A program made the position numbers and the translations under genes. The notes under the pieces were generated by a model. It ran no database searches and was not told the origin of the DNA. It worked only from the letters and a program-made list of their open reading frames with translations. Of a DNA stretch of 64,000 bases, positions 1-11,192 are shown one piece after another (positions within the stretch are counted from its first letter, which is position 1; each line of letters opens with the position of its first letter). The stretch spans positions 18,460,144 through 18,524,143 of the forward strand of contig CP099849.1 in assembly GCA_030062745.1 (NCBI GenBank), written 5' to 3'. Source of the DNA: Capitulum mitella (Eukaryota > Arthropoda > Thecostraca > Pollicipedomorpha > Pollicipedidae).

Positions 1-1740
1 ATCAGGTAGCATGCCAGTGAATCAAAATCTAGGCAGAACAATGAAGCTAGCACATAGGTTCCATGAAATCAGAGTAGCTAAAATCGGTCAATTAGGTGTC
101 AAGGATGTAGACTGAAATTCATGCTGTCACACTTGTTCCTGCCATGGCTCTGAATGGCTGCCCTGCTGGTTATTGGCTGCCTGTCCATTGACCTTTGCAC
201 CCTTTGCTGACCTGCCCATCCCATTTGTATTGTCTGAGACAGTTAGACACCAGCTGTCCTCTGCTCGGTGCTCACTGGTTGGTCTCAGATAAGGGGAGGA
301 GCAATACACCTGCCAGAAAGCCTAACAGCAGAGGGATCCAGTAGCATGACTTAATATCCACATCATCAGCACCCAACTAGCTGAATTTAACCACACTGCA
401 CAAAATGTTTCAAACTATTTTGGCAAAAGAGCTCATTCTAGTCAGCCAGCCCAACAAATCCTAGTGTTGTGATACACTGAAAAATGAATCCACTGAACCA
501 TGCATGTCTAATGACGTTGTTGCAAGTAGCACACAAACAACTTAACATCTCGGCAACCAACGCTTAACCATCGAATACCAACGACCCTTTCCCAAAATGC
601 CGCAGCAATTACTTTTGACATAAATGATTCAGTGCTTTGTTCAACACCCAGGAAAAGGACCTGCCCCTCGTCAGTTTAGAATCAAAAGAAGTGACGAACC
701 TCCTCTTGGTGGGCATGATGGCTTTGCCTCCTTACCTCAGAACAAACGGTCCCTGGTCGCAGTTAACAAGGGATGTACGATGAAAAACGCATTGCGATGC
801 CTGTACGCCTAGAACCTCGCAGCACTCTTATCTTGAGCACACATACCCGGCGGCATGAATCATCTCGGCCTCTCAGAAAGATCACAGGGAAACATTGCGA
901 CTGGACTTGCGTAAAAATGAATGATTCCACATGATGCCGTTCAGCTGTACCATTGAATATCGTACTGGCCAAATAGTTTAAAATTTTACCTATTTATAAG
1001 TGGATGGATTAAACTCCAGTCATATATCATTTTGTCATCATTTCTTTTTTTACTTTTGGTCGGAGGGTTAAAGAAATATAACCTTTGAATTTGAAATGTA
1101 TGTTTTTATCCTAACAATATATACCAGAACGCGAAAACAACGGCAGCATTGACAACTTTTGTACCGGTCTGGGCTTGGCCCTGGGACGAGACTCCCGGTA
1201 CTGTTGGTTCAGATTTCCGCTAACAGATGTCTTTAAAGAATACCGATGGTTTTGCGCATTTAGTGGTTAAGATGAAAAAGGGTTCTGAATATATTTTCCA
1301 GTTTTGAAACCAAGTATATTAGCCTCAGTTACCCTGATACTTCTCTTGTTTCCCTGAAAAAGATGCGTTTGAAAGCTTGAGAGGAAATAGTTGTTTTTTT
1401 TTCTTTTGTTACATATTGTCTTTTCAACTCACAGTATTGTAAGCATCATTTTACAGCAATACATGTATCACATTCTTTTTAGCACCGTGTTCCCCAGACC
1501 ACTGCGGTCTCGGTTTTCTGCATTTCCTTCAATGAAGAAAAGTCGTTATAACTGAACGTGCGCGTAACAAGCTTCGGTGTAATATAAGCGTGAAACATTT
1601 CCCAACTTATTTCCCGATAGTTTTTGACAGTATTTAAAATGTGCTATGGGAATAAGATAGCGCGATCGCTCTAGCTTTTTAGTGCTTCTGACGTAATGGA
1701 ATCGCACGAAATTTGGTTGATGGTTCCTGAGGAGCAACAC
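1..1740. other. Upstream flank of SEC62, no recognised gene
   Basis: No exon, repeat family or RNA gene is recognised here. The first ~700 bases are poor in CpG compared with the following exonic and GC-rich stretches. The short open frames present (all under 70 codons) have no domain signature and overlap on both strands, as expected by chance. Confidence 0.5.
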
Positions 1741-1751
1741 CTTGGTATATT

Positions 1752-1775
1752 GATGACGTCAAGGTCAACGTCATC
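1752..1775. promoter_or_regulatory. CRE/ATF-type palindrome upstream of SEC62
   Basis: Two 8-bp arms, GATGACGT (1752-1759) and ACGTCATC (1768-1775), are exact inverted complements around the 8-base centre CAAGGTCA. The left arm runs into TGACGTCA, the full CRE/ATF palindrome, and the centre is an AGGTCA-type half-site. It lies 269 bases upstream of the SEC62 start codon. CREB/ATF-family factors, including unfolded-protein-response factors, bind TGACGT cores. A role in this gene is inference from position. Confidence 0.4.
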
Positions 1776-2043
1776 ACAAAATAATACAATATTTGGAAGC
1801 CGGGGTTAGATGGTTGTTGTTTCGCCCATACTGTTCAAGTGAACTGTGGACGAGTGTAACTTTATTTGAGGCTGAAGAAAGACGTCCAAGGGAGGTAGTT
1901 TAAAGGAGCTAAAGTGTATCCAAGGGTTGAATTGAAAGTGTATCCCAGGGTACGATTTTCCTCGTAAGTCGACCAGCTGGCCTGGAATCTGCGTCTTGTT
2001 CAAGAATACGGTGGATTAGACGGTTCCTGCCACTTGAAACGTA

Positions 2044-2076
2044 ATGTCTGGAAAAAGAGTGAAGAGAAAGGCGCCG
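2044..2076 (+). CDS. SEC62: SEC62 exon 1 (coding part)
   Basis: It encodes MSGKRVKRKAP, a short basic N-terminus like that of other animal Sec62 proteins, and ends at the strong donor GTGAGT in phase 0. Intron 1 is 5.7 kb and holds the interstitial telomere repeats and family B copy 1. Confidence 0.88.
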
Positions 2077-5000
2077 GTGAGTGATATAAAGTGCCTGGCG
2101 TGCAAATTTGTTAAATGAAAGTGAGAAGCCATACGTGTTGGCCATGTTTTTGTGCATATATTACATTATGGTCCTGTGCGAGGTCCTGCTTGCATAGTTG
2201 CATGTGCTTGTAGCCTGGTGCAAATGTTGTTTGGAAAGGGTTCTAGTCATTTGCAAACACATTGAATTTTGAGCACATTTTTCCATTACATGTTCAGTTT
2301 GCAACATGAATTTCCCATATTTTATGTAACATTGAATGTTACACATATTTAAATGATGGCAACTCACAGCTTCAATGCTGCCATGCTGTCTAGCCTGTCT
2401 GGCTTTCACTTGCTTTTGGTAGGTTTACTTGTTTCAGTGCAAGCAGCTGTAAGCTAAAGGCTTTGAGCTTGTGCACTGTTTTTCATATCAGTGTTTCAGT
2501 TTCATTGGTGGATCTCTTGCCATGAGGTTACACAAGCAGCCAGAAGGGTCAACAGTAAGATTCAGCCAGAGCGCTTACTTCCAGGGAAAATAATCGTAGT
2601 AGTGGTTGCATGGCGTTTCAAATGCAATATTGATAAGTATTACCTACGATTTCAGCCGGAAAAACCTGAAACACACATTATTTCCCCCGAAACAGATTCA
2701 GATTGCGTCTCACTGGTGTGCTAACCGCCGCCATACGCTCGCGTAGGGATTTTTGACGTTTCTGGGTTTAAATAGTTTGTTTACGTGAGATCTCGACACT
2801 GATTGGTCGTCGGTCGGCCTCAAGGTCCAATCAAGAGTAATGAAAAAGTTTTGGGGGAATAACTAATGCGATATAAATTATCTTTAAAATAAAAAAGTTA
2901 ACTGTTGTAAAAATAGTAATAGTAATAATAATAGTAATAATAATAATAATAACAAACAATAATAGTAAAAAAGTAAAAATATTACAAAGATAGCAAAGCG
3001 TAGTTGCAATTTGAAAAATACAAAAAAAAACAAAAAGCAGTGAAATAAAATATCTGAAAAAATCACCGAACAAAACTGGAAAATATTAGGAAGTGAAATA
3101 AAACAATAAATAAAAATTTACCCTAGCCTAACATAGTAACCAAACCTAACCTAACCTAACCTAACCTAACCTAACCTAACCTAGCCTAGCCTGGCCTAAC
3201 CTAACCTAACCTAACCTAACCTAACCTAACATAACCTAACCTAACGTAGCCCAGCACAAAAAAATCACGGAACAAAACTGGAAAATATTAGGAAGTGAAA
3301 TAAAACAATAAATAAAAATTTACCCTGGCCTAACATAGTAACCTAACCTAACCTAACCTAACCTAACCTAGCCTAACCTAACCTAACCTAACCTAACCTA
3401 ACCTGATCTAACCTAGCCCAGCACAACCCAACCTAGCAACCTAATCTAACGAGTATTAAATGTCATAATGTAATAATACTGATATCAGACATCCCAACAA
3501 TTATCTAATACAATAATATAACGGCGTAATAATTCAGCAGTTCCTCCAAGTTCAGTTTGTGGCAACAGAATAGAATTTTCCTATATATGACGTCATTAAT
3601 CGCGTGAAGATGCATGCAGGGTCTACACGTCCTTGATGTCAATAACCTTAACCTTGACGGCACTACATTTTCCGCCGCAGAATAATGTTGTTCTCCGCCA
3701 GTTGACTGCAGCACGGTATTACTGTGTGGTACGTTATCGTTACGATTTTGTTGTTATTGTTTAGAAAATCAAGTAGTGGAAAGTACGGTTAGAAACAGGA
3801 TGATACATTCTTTACATTGGTGGCAATTATACAAAGGGTTGTTTGCGATTTCGTCGAGCAGAAACTTACCTTTAGCCGCCAGAAGCAGGACCTCAGATAG
3901 AGACATTGTCCCATACAGCTATATTGTTTCTTCATGTCATCATTTTTGTTTTTTGATTCTGTAACCCTGTTTATGGCAGAGAGATTGCTGAATCTGCCTT
4001 CCCCCATTTTTTTTGCTAATTCCAGGGTTTTTGATGCAGCTTCTGAAAGCTGGCCATGTTTCCTATCCATTCTTTCTTTTTACTGTAACAAAGTTTTGTA
4101 ATTCTATTTTATTTGGGGGCAGAGCCAGGCAAAATTTTGGGAGGCACCTCAGGCTATTTTTAGTGATGTGGAAGGTAAAAGGAGAATGGTGCAAAAATAG
4201 CATTTTTAAGATAGAACTTAAAACCTTTTAGTGTATAGGTAAATAGTTGGGCAAGTATACAAATATAATTTTGTTAATCTGAGGTGACTTCACTGGGTCA
4301 GGTCAAGGTCAGAAGTCATAATTTGGTTCCAGAGTTGATATTTTGTCACTGTTTTTCCAAATCCCAAACTTGGAATATGTGTGATGTAGCAAGGTGCCCT
4401 CAATTTGTGTACCAAGTTTCGGATTGATATCAGATTGAGTCAGGGAGATATGATGTAAAGTACTGGTGTGCATGCCCTATATTGCATGTCCATAAAATGG
4501 AATTTTAGAAATACAGTAAATTTGGATGACTGGAAATGCTTTCAAGCAATATGAAATGCACTCAAGATCATTTCATGTGACTCCAGGGTCATCAGGGGTC
4601 ATGCAAGGCTAAAGGTCATAAGTTGACCTGATACCATGTGTCCATGACAGTTCCCCGTTTTCATGTTCCTGGCACCACGTATGCTAACATGATTCATTGT
4701 AATATGGCTGGTGTTTCTTCAGCATAGCATGGCTAGTAAAAACTAAAAAAGCAGTTTTAACTTTTCTTAATTCAGTTTTCGAAAAACTAATCCCCCTATT
4801 TTTAAAACTCTTTGAATGCCTATGGATTTTCTCAAAATTTCAAATGTATGGGCCATTGGCAAAAGTCCCATCCAAAAGCCCTTGAGTCTTGCCAATTTCA
4901 TCAGAATATGTCCATAAACAAAGTCACAATAAGTCCAAAAGTATTTGGACTTTGGACTTTTGGGGCATTTGGACTGTGTGGACATTTGCCTCCATGTCCA

Positions 5001-8000
5001 CCCTTCTCAATATTTTGAAAATTTAATCCAGTTAAATTGCAGCTGACATCATGGCAAATTGATTTCTCTTTGTTACAATGAAATTAGATGTGTAGTTCTC
5101 AAAATCTTGGGGAGGGGCAAATCTGCTGGGAATTGACTATACCTTCTGGCCCTCTGGGAATAGGGTTAATCACAGATTGTTTTTCATGCTTTGTAGCAGC
5201 TGTATCTATGCACAAAGAGGTAACTGGGGCCTTTGATTGGGCAAGATGATATCCTTGGATCTGCTGTCTTGCAGAGCCCATCTTAGATGCACAGGGGGTA
5301 CTAAGTGCCTTAAGTCTCAAATCTGGCATCACTTATGGGATAGGTTGTTGCATTGGGTGGCATTGGTGCACCCAGCACCACTGATATAGTTGTCAGTATG
5401 TTTTAATGGAGTGGTTTGAATGTCTGTTTATCCAATGGACATTGCCTGTGTTTTGCTAAAATGTTGACAGTCCACAAAAGCTAACAGCCCACACTGTCAC
5501 AGCATAATACTGTAACATTGCCTACCTGCACACATTCGCACACTGTTTAATTAAAATGTTGACTTTGCAGTACATGTTTTCTTGCCACTTTCATGCTTTT
5601 TCTCTTCACCATCTTCTTGCTCATACTCCGTGATGCCACCATCAGCTTGAATTAGATATAGTTGAGACTGATTATGGGAATAAGTAATTTTTGTTGACAG
5701 TTCTCATGGTTGAGACGTATCAAACAAGTAATAGCTGGATCATTTGCAATCATGAGATATGGGAAGCGATCTGTGATTGTCACTTGAGACTCCAGTTGGT
5801 GGAATCAGCAACCTGAATTTTCACCTTTTATCTTGGTTATTATTGTATTTCCTTGTTTACTGAGGTCAGCACTAAGGCCAGCACACTTAAACAACCTTAC
5901 AGATCAATGTATTGCATGGGTATATCTAATACAAGCAAGATTAACTTGTTGATGTGCATTGGAAAGAGGATTTAACACATGGTCTGGCTGATTGCTTAAA
6001 AGTCTCAGAATACATATGTAATGCACATGCCCTGGCCCACTACCACACTGGCCATCCTGTCTGGTATCAGAGTGGTGCATGCGTCTGCCATACCATACCG
6101 CTCGGCGGCGACGATGGCTTGGCTGACTTCCACTAGGCTGGACGACCGATCCAGGGCCCAGGTCCCCTGTGCTCTGCAGGGCAACATGGCTTTGGCTGTT
6201 GTTCTCGGCCATCTACACGCTGCATCTACGTGCTTATTAACTACTGAAATGCTATTGGTTATATGCAAAAGCATGGCATGTGCATTTACGTGAGATGTGC
6301 TCACTGTACAACATCATAAATTAACCCCAAGTAAACATTTCCAGAATCCCAGTGGATTACAGGTTACCCTTCTTTAGCCCCTGGTTCTTAATGGATCTGG
6401 GCAAGTTTTGTCATGTGGGCTCCATTGTGCTCTTGCATGACACGACTTTTCCAACATGACGAAATGCCATGCCTAGATCAGCAATGGTTCAAGACAAAAT
6501 GGGGATAATGTGCATTCCGTCGAGATCTGCATGACCACCATTCTGAAACAAACGACAACCATATTAGCATCATGTAATGCACTGGCTTTGCTTAGGGTAA
6601 AGGTGCGGGGGGGGGGGGCTAATGGCATTGCTCACTGGGACTCTTGTTGAATAGGCATTGTCATTTTGAAGTATTGCCTGTTTTCGTACGGACCGTGCGT
6701 TGACTTTTGAACGATAGCGGATTTGGACGGCACAGGCGTGTAAGCGAATAAGCGTATCACTTCCAGTCGCCGTGATACGGTTAAAGGTATCCATCTGCCG
6801 CCCGGCCGCATGCCTGTCTGATGTTACGTTTTGCTGGCCTTACGTTTTGCTTGCCAGGTGTGACACAGGTTTGCTATCTTGTTCTCCGAAAGGCGCCGTC
6901 GGTTGAACATCTGGTGAAGAAAACTGTTTAGTGACGTGGCTCGAGCCGACGCTTTTCCCAGCACATGGAAAGGTGCAGCTTAACGTGGCCTCCAAGGCCG
7001 CCGGAAGGTGTTCGATGAATTTAATAGCAGTTTGTGTTAAAGCTATTAAGTAGATTAGGTCGACATTAAAGATTGTGAACTTTACCGACATCAGAGCACC
7101 GTTTCTGCGATGCAGAGTTTACGTTCACATTACAGAAACGGTGCTTTGATGTAAATAAAAACCATTTTCCGTCTTTAAATGTGACACGTCAAGAGTGGGA
7201 GTAATTTAGATGTATTCATTCCAAGCACAAGTCGGTGTTTACGCAAAAAATTGATTCAGTGATGTCCATCTGAAGATCAACTTTTTAACACGTTTAGAGG
7301 AGGGGTAAGGAGCTGCGAACTGTCCCAAAATCGGCAGGGCCAACGAAAAACCAGACAGACTGGAAAGAAAGTAAAAGTTGTCCCGTTTAGTGCAAGCATT
7401 GGTACGGTTATGGGTTCCGTCGTATTTCCGATGTTGTAAACACGGGATTTGGTCAACTCTGATGCGAGTTGCCCCCACAGTGCTGTACCAGTGAACCTGA
7501 AATCGACATCAGCACCTGAGAGTACCAAAATGTGTCCCTGAGTTGAAGAATGCACTAACAGTCATCCTTTCATTTTTTTCACAGGGGCCTCATAGCCCAG
7601 AGTGTAGTAATCAAATTGTGCATCATGGTTTTTGGTCGTATGTATTTATATAGGATGGTTGTTCCATAGTTTGTTGCTGCACTTTTGGGGGAATTGATTC
7701 TTGCACCGAAATGGTCATATGTGAACTTTTATTCCAGGAATGATAAGTTGGGACCCTAACCATTGTGTCAGCCAGTCCTGTTTTATTTTTGTTTTTTTTT
7801 CAGGAGCCACCTCCAGTAGAGAAGCCTTCAAAAGTGGAGTATGCCGTTGCAAAGTACCTGCGAGATAATGTACCATCAAAGAAGACAAAATTTATGCACC
7901 ACCCAGTGCAGTATTTCACTGCTGCAAGAGCTGTGGATGCCCTGATGGACTCACCTTGGGCCTCCGGAGAAAAGAAGCACCCCATCATCTTCACCGACAG

Positions 8001-11000
8001 GGGATCGGTGGTCGATTATCTGGACTTGTGAGTATCTGCTCAGAGGTTTTCAATCCCAACCAATGTGAGCTGCGCTCTCAGCAGTGTGCGCACGACCAGT
8101 CACTGACAGCCCCATGCCACGATGGCAACAGGATCCCCTCAGCTCAGAAGGACAAGTAATCAAAATGTAAATTTCACAACATCCCCCAAATGTTTGTTTT
8201 TGGTGGCATTGAACTAAAACCCTTAAGTTCTTCCTGGCGTGTTAGGCAACTATTTTTAAAGTTCCGGGCATCTTGTAATGCCCTCAGTTCTCAATTTCGG
8301 CAATGAATATACCATGTCTTTAAATGGTGTGGTATGGTTTTTGGGACCCAAAGTTTATTGATATCCCCCAAAAATTGTCTTATTATTGTTCACCATGAGA
8401 GAGGGCTTTCAATCACCCTTTTCTGTTACAGAATGCTCCGGCATAAGTTTTTCCATAGGGCAAAGAAAATTGCTATCAGTGACAGAGACCTTAGGAGAAA
8501 GGAACTAAAGAAATTGAAAAAGAAGGAGGAAGAAGACAAGAAGAAGAAACCGAGGGAGGAAAGTGAGAGCGATTCAGGAGATGAAGAGGAGAAAGGAAGC
8601 AAGAATGAACGGGAAGGCGGAGATAAGAGCAATGCAGAGGAAACAGCAGGAGAAAAAAGCGCGGTGGAGGGGGAAACTTCTCCTAAGGCGAAAAAGAAAA
8701 AGGTACCTATAGTATGATGAGACAACAAACGTGGGTTATGTACGGTAGTTGGCAGACAGTGGTCAAATGGTGTATTGACAATTGGTTACAAGAAAATTAG
8801 TTTGCCTTCTAATGCAGTAAAGTGTAGGGAATATCAGGTTTAGCTGTTGTGGAATGAAAGATGTATGTGTTTTAATTAAACTTTAAATAGGTAATTAAAA
8901 TTTAATTAAACAAAAAATCAGATGTTAGCTACTGAATGCAAAAATATGGATGAAATGTTCTTCACATGAGAAGAATGCAGAAATGTTACCCTGGACCATG
9001 TCATGCCATCCTTGTTAAGATGAGCTTCACGTTTCTTACCAACCCCCAGTTCCCGCATCTCAAACAGGAGGTCCAGGCCATTTTTAGAGTGCTTTGATCG
9101 AGTACTGTGTCCTGTTTTTGACGTCATTATTCCCGCCTGGCCCCAGTACTCTTCGCCGACCGCAGAGCTCCTCACGCCGATGGTCCGGATCTGGCTCTGG
9201 TGCCCTTCATCTTACGTGTTGGTGTGCCCGTCAGGCGCAATCGCTGCTGCCTGATGTGAGCCGATACATTGCTAAAAAGCAAACAAACGGTGTGGCTCTG
9301 ACTCGCCTGCCGACCCGGCAGGAGCCGGAAGACAAGCCGAAGCGGCGCATCAAGCTGGACATGCACCTGGAGCAGGTGTTCGTGGACGGCACGGACGCCT
9401 ACGTGTGGATATACGACCCGATCCCGACCCACTACTGGCTGCTGGGCTTCCTGCTGGTTGCGGCCATCGTGGCCGTCTGTCTGTTCCCACTGTGGCCGAC
9501 CAAGGTCAGGTGGGTGCCGAGCTGCCGGCTGCGGCCCCGTGCTCGGGCTGGGCGGTCGCCCTGCGCGGGGCTGGCTGCCGTGCGGTAGATTTGGAGTTGG
9601 AGCGGTTTGGCGTCGACCCCGGTGGAACCAGGAAGTCGGGTTACGGCCGCTTCCTAGGGGACTTGTTAGTCAGGGATTCAGAAAGCGCACTTTTGTGAAA
9701 CTTGATGGCTGATGTACCTTTCGCCTTGCTGTGTTTCTTGCCTGAAGTCGAAAGAAATGCGATAAGGTGATTAAATTAACAAATCAACAACCATATTCCT
9801 ACTCTGTTTTGGGATTCGTCTACCAGTTGGAAGTTTCACAAGTTAATCCACGTATACCTCATTTCATGAATATGTGCGAAGTCAGGCTTTCACTTCTTTG
9901 TGCAGAAAGACAGTGTGATAAATAGGCATGGTTGCCTGTACGCAGAATGAGGCGCGTACCTGTCCCAGGCGGTGGCATAAATAATAATAATCTGTGACGG
10001 CTGTCGGCAGGGAGTACGTGTACTACCTGTCGCTGGCGGCGGCCGGTTTCCTGGTGTTTATCCTGACGCTGTCCGTGATCCGTGTGGTGGTGTTCGCCGT
10101 CCTCTGGCTGGTCACCATGGGCCGCCACCACCTGTGGCTGCTGCCCAACCTGACCGAAGACGTCGGCTTCTTCGCCTCCTTTTGGCCCCTCTACCAGGTG
10201 GGAATAAACTGTGGTGTGGGACCTTTGCGTTTGGCAGTTGGCGCGTAGCTTTGTTGCTCGTGGCTGGAACCCAGTCGTGATCCGCACACAGCCGACATAT
10301 CTTGGGCTGCGTAGGCGTACGGAGTCAAGTGGTAAGCGATGCTCTCAGTTGTTTTTTGTCTAGAGAACTGCAGTTAATGCTAAATTTACGAACATAACCT
10401 TATGGTAATGGAATCCGTAGAAAAAACGTTCTTGGATCTGCTGTCACCAGCGGCGGATTTCATTCACCACTTCTTTGTCCTCTCAGTACGAATACAAGGG
10501 GCCGAAGGATGAAAAGAAGAAGGAAAAGAAAAAAAAGAAGAAGGAGCATCCAGAAGTGCAGGGAACTGCAGGGACGGCGCAGCAAACGACCCTTGAAAAA
10601 GAAGAAGAAAAGAAGGACGTGGACGATGAGCAACCCGGCAAGTTGGAGAAGGAGGAGAAAGAGATGTGAGTTGGCAGTGGGATGTGCGTAATCGATAGTT
10701 TGAATGTCGCCTGGGATTATTTGCAGTGCAAGGCAGTTTTACTCGATCTTGTCATCACTCGTGCCACTGCTTTGTACAGGGATATTTAGACATGTACGCT
10801 GGTAACGGATGCGTATGGCGATGCAAGAACTGGGAACTATGCGTATTGGTAACATTTTTTTCGTTTTCCATTTTTTCATTTGCCCTTTGTTATGCCGTCT
10901 GTTGGCCTTGGCTTGCATACATCAGTTAGCGCCGCCATATTGCGATAGCTCTGATGGACTGAGGGTGGCCCGTGTGACCCTGCCGGGCGGTCTCGGCGGC

Positions 11001-11192
11001 GCCTCTCTCGCCCGTCTCGTCTTCATCACACGGCGGCCCGGCGGAGCGCGCCGACCGGCTGACGCGCCCCCCGCCGCCGCCAGGGAGGCCGAGGAGCAGC
11101 GCGAGTCGGAGGGCGGCTCCGAGGGCAGCCAGCAGTCGACCAGCACGTTCGAGATCTTGGACAGGGACGAGGACGCTGACGGCACCTCGTAG
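2044..11192 (+). CDS. SEC62: SEC62, ER translocation protein, complete 7-exon gene
   Basis: Sec62 works with Sec61 and Sec63 in the ER membrane for post-translational import of small secretory precursors and in ER-phagy. CDS = join(2044..2076, 7804..8027, 8432..8702, 9322..9509, 10011..10197, 10487..10665, 11084..11192), 1,191 nt, 396 residues, close to the ~399 of the human protein. Every intron is GT/AG and the phases close exactly. The order matches the family: a basic N-terminus; a conserved cytosolic domain (FFHRAKK about residues 92-98); a Lys/Glu-rich linker (about 105-190); the VFVDGTDAYVWIYDP motif (195-209); transmembrane segments at about 214-234 and 242-272; GRHHLWLLPNLTEDVGF (276-292); and a charged C-terminal tail containing STFEIL, like the DFEMI region of vertebrate Sec62. 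ATG at 2044 is chosen because it begins a short basic peptide in phase with exon 2, as in animal homologues. Exact UTR ends are not visible. Confidence 0.97.
2912..2966. repeat. (TAA/TAG)n microsatellite
   Basis: This is a run of TAATAG and TAATAA trinucleotide units in an A/T-rich stretch of SEC62 intron 1. It produces low-complexity Leu/Ile-rich open frames on the minus strand that are not genes. Confidence 0.85.
3057..3440. repeat. Tandemly duplicated unit with (CCTAA)n interstitial telomere repeats
   Basis: CCTAA pentamers run from about 3,142 to 3,245 and from 3,340 to 3,420, with occasional CCTAG and CCTGG variants. They are the reverse complement of the arthropod telomere unit TTAGG. 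Each array is preceded by the same ~85-bp lead-in (ATCAC(C/G)GAACAAAACTGG ... AATAAAAATTTACCCT) starting near 3,057 and 3,258, and each ends TAGCCCAGCAC. The whole is two copies of a ~170-200 bp unit. A short CCTAACCTAACC run also occurs near 16,590. Confidence 0.9.
3961..5169 (+). mobile_element. Family B copy 1: TTAA-ended 1.2-kb element, CpG-decayed
   Basis: It is co-linear with 35238-36458. The shared path includes the AGGCACCTCAGG segment, the AGGTCA cluster near 4,300, TATGCTAACAT near 4,680 and the right end GGGAATAGGGTTAA. The left TTAA is mutated (TGTAACCCTGTTTATGG). No protein-coding capacity is seen, so it is a non-autonomous element. CCC directly inside the TTAA is the pattern of piggyBac-superfamily ends. 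Many CpG positions of the 35-kb copy read TG or CA here. Confidence 0.75.
5170..7087. other. SEC62 intron 1, unrecognised sequence
   Basis: No exon, RNA gene or named repeat is recognised. A G13 run lies near 6,607. Small open frames around 5,900-6,300 overlap on both strands and have no protein signature. Confidence 0.45.
7088..7152. repeat. 20-bp-arm inverted repeat in SEC62 intron 1
   Basis: The arm at 7088-7107 (ACATCAGAGCACCGTTTCTG) is complementary to 7133-7152 with one mismatch, around a 25-base spacer. It could fold as a hairpin in the nascent transcript, or be a remnant of a foldback element. Confidence 0.8.
7804..8027 (+). CDS. SEC62: SEC62 exon 2
   Basis: It follows a poly-T tract and CAG acceptor, and ends at donor GTGAGT with two bases left over. 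It encodes the conserved cytosolic domain: KVEYAVAKYLRDNVPSKKTK, then HHPVQYFTAARAVDALMDSPW and SVVDYL, each aligning with the vertebrate Sec62 N-terminal domain. Confidence 0.97.
8432..8702 (+). CDS. SEC62: SEC62 exon 3
   Basis: The acceptor TTCTGTTACAG joins TT from exon 2 to make a Leu codon (D-L-M-L-R-H-K-F-F-H-R-A). After the conserved FFHRA motif comes a long Lys/Glu/Ser-rich linker, typical of the family in composition though not in sequence. It ends after AAAAAGAAAAAG at donor GTACCT in phase 0. Without splicing the frame would stop 12 bases further on. Confidence 0.93.
9322..9509 (+). CDS. SEC62: SEC62 exon 4
   Basis: The acceptor is CGACCCGGCAG. The exon encodes the basic RRIKLD stretch, VFVDGTDAYVWIYDP and the first transmembrane segment ending FPLWP, the most diagnostic part of the family. 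It ends AAGGTCAG before donor GTGGGT, leaving two bases. The open frame extends upstream to about 9,094, but that part has no homology and is read as intron. Confidence 0.95.
10011..10197 (+). CDS. SEC62: SEC62 exon 5
   Basis: Joining AG|G restores Arg in KVREYVYYLS. The exon carries the second transmembrane segment (AAAGFLVFILTLSVIRVVVF) and the signature GRHHLWLLPNLTEDVGF. It ends CTACCAG before donor GTGGGA in phase 0. Confidence 0.97.
10487..10665 (+). CDS. SEC62: SEC62 exon 6
   Basis: It begins YEYKGPKDEKKK; the YKGPK motif is shared with vertebrate Sec62 directly after the second membrane domain. The rest is a Lys/Glu-rich cytosolic tail. It ends GAGAT before donor GTGAGT, leaving two bases. 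Confidence 0.93.
11084..11192 (+). CDS. SEC62: SEC62 exon 7 (terminal)
   Basis: AT from exon 6 plus G gives Met. The exon then reads EAEEQRESEGGSEGSQQS and STFEILDRDEDADGTS to a TAG stop at 11190-11192. The acidic, Ser-rich tail with an F-E-I core resembles the end of vertebrate Sec62. The acceptor is a C-rich tract ending CCAG. The open frame extends upstream but is intronic. Confidence 0.88.

Noticed and set aside
2831-3073. Hydrophobic minus-strand frames of 60-80 codons
   Set aside because: Produced by the (TAA)n microsatellite and poly-A tracts, not a membrane protein.
9094-9588. A single 164-codon frame covering SEC62 exon 4 and its upstream flank
   Set aside because: Only 9322-9509 aligns with the family. 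The upstream part has no homology and a good acceptor sits at 9311-9321 in the right phase.
10809-11083. Upstream extension of the SEC62 last-exon frame
   Set aside because: Exon 6 ends with two bases that complete a codon only at the acceptor ending 11083. The extension is GC-rich intron.
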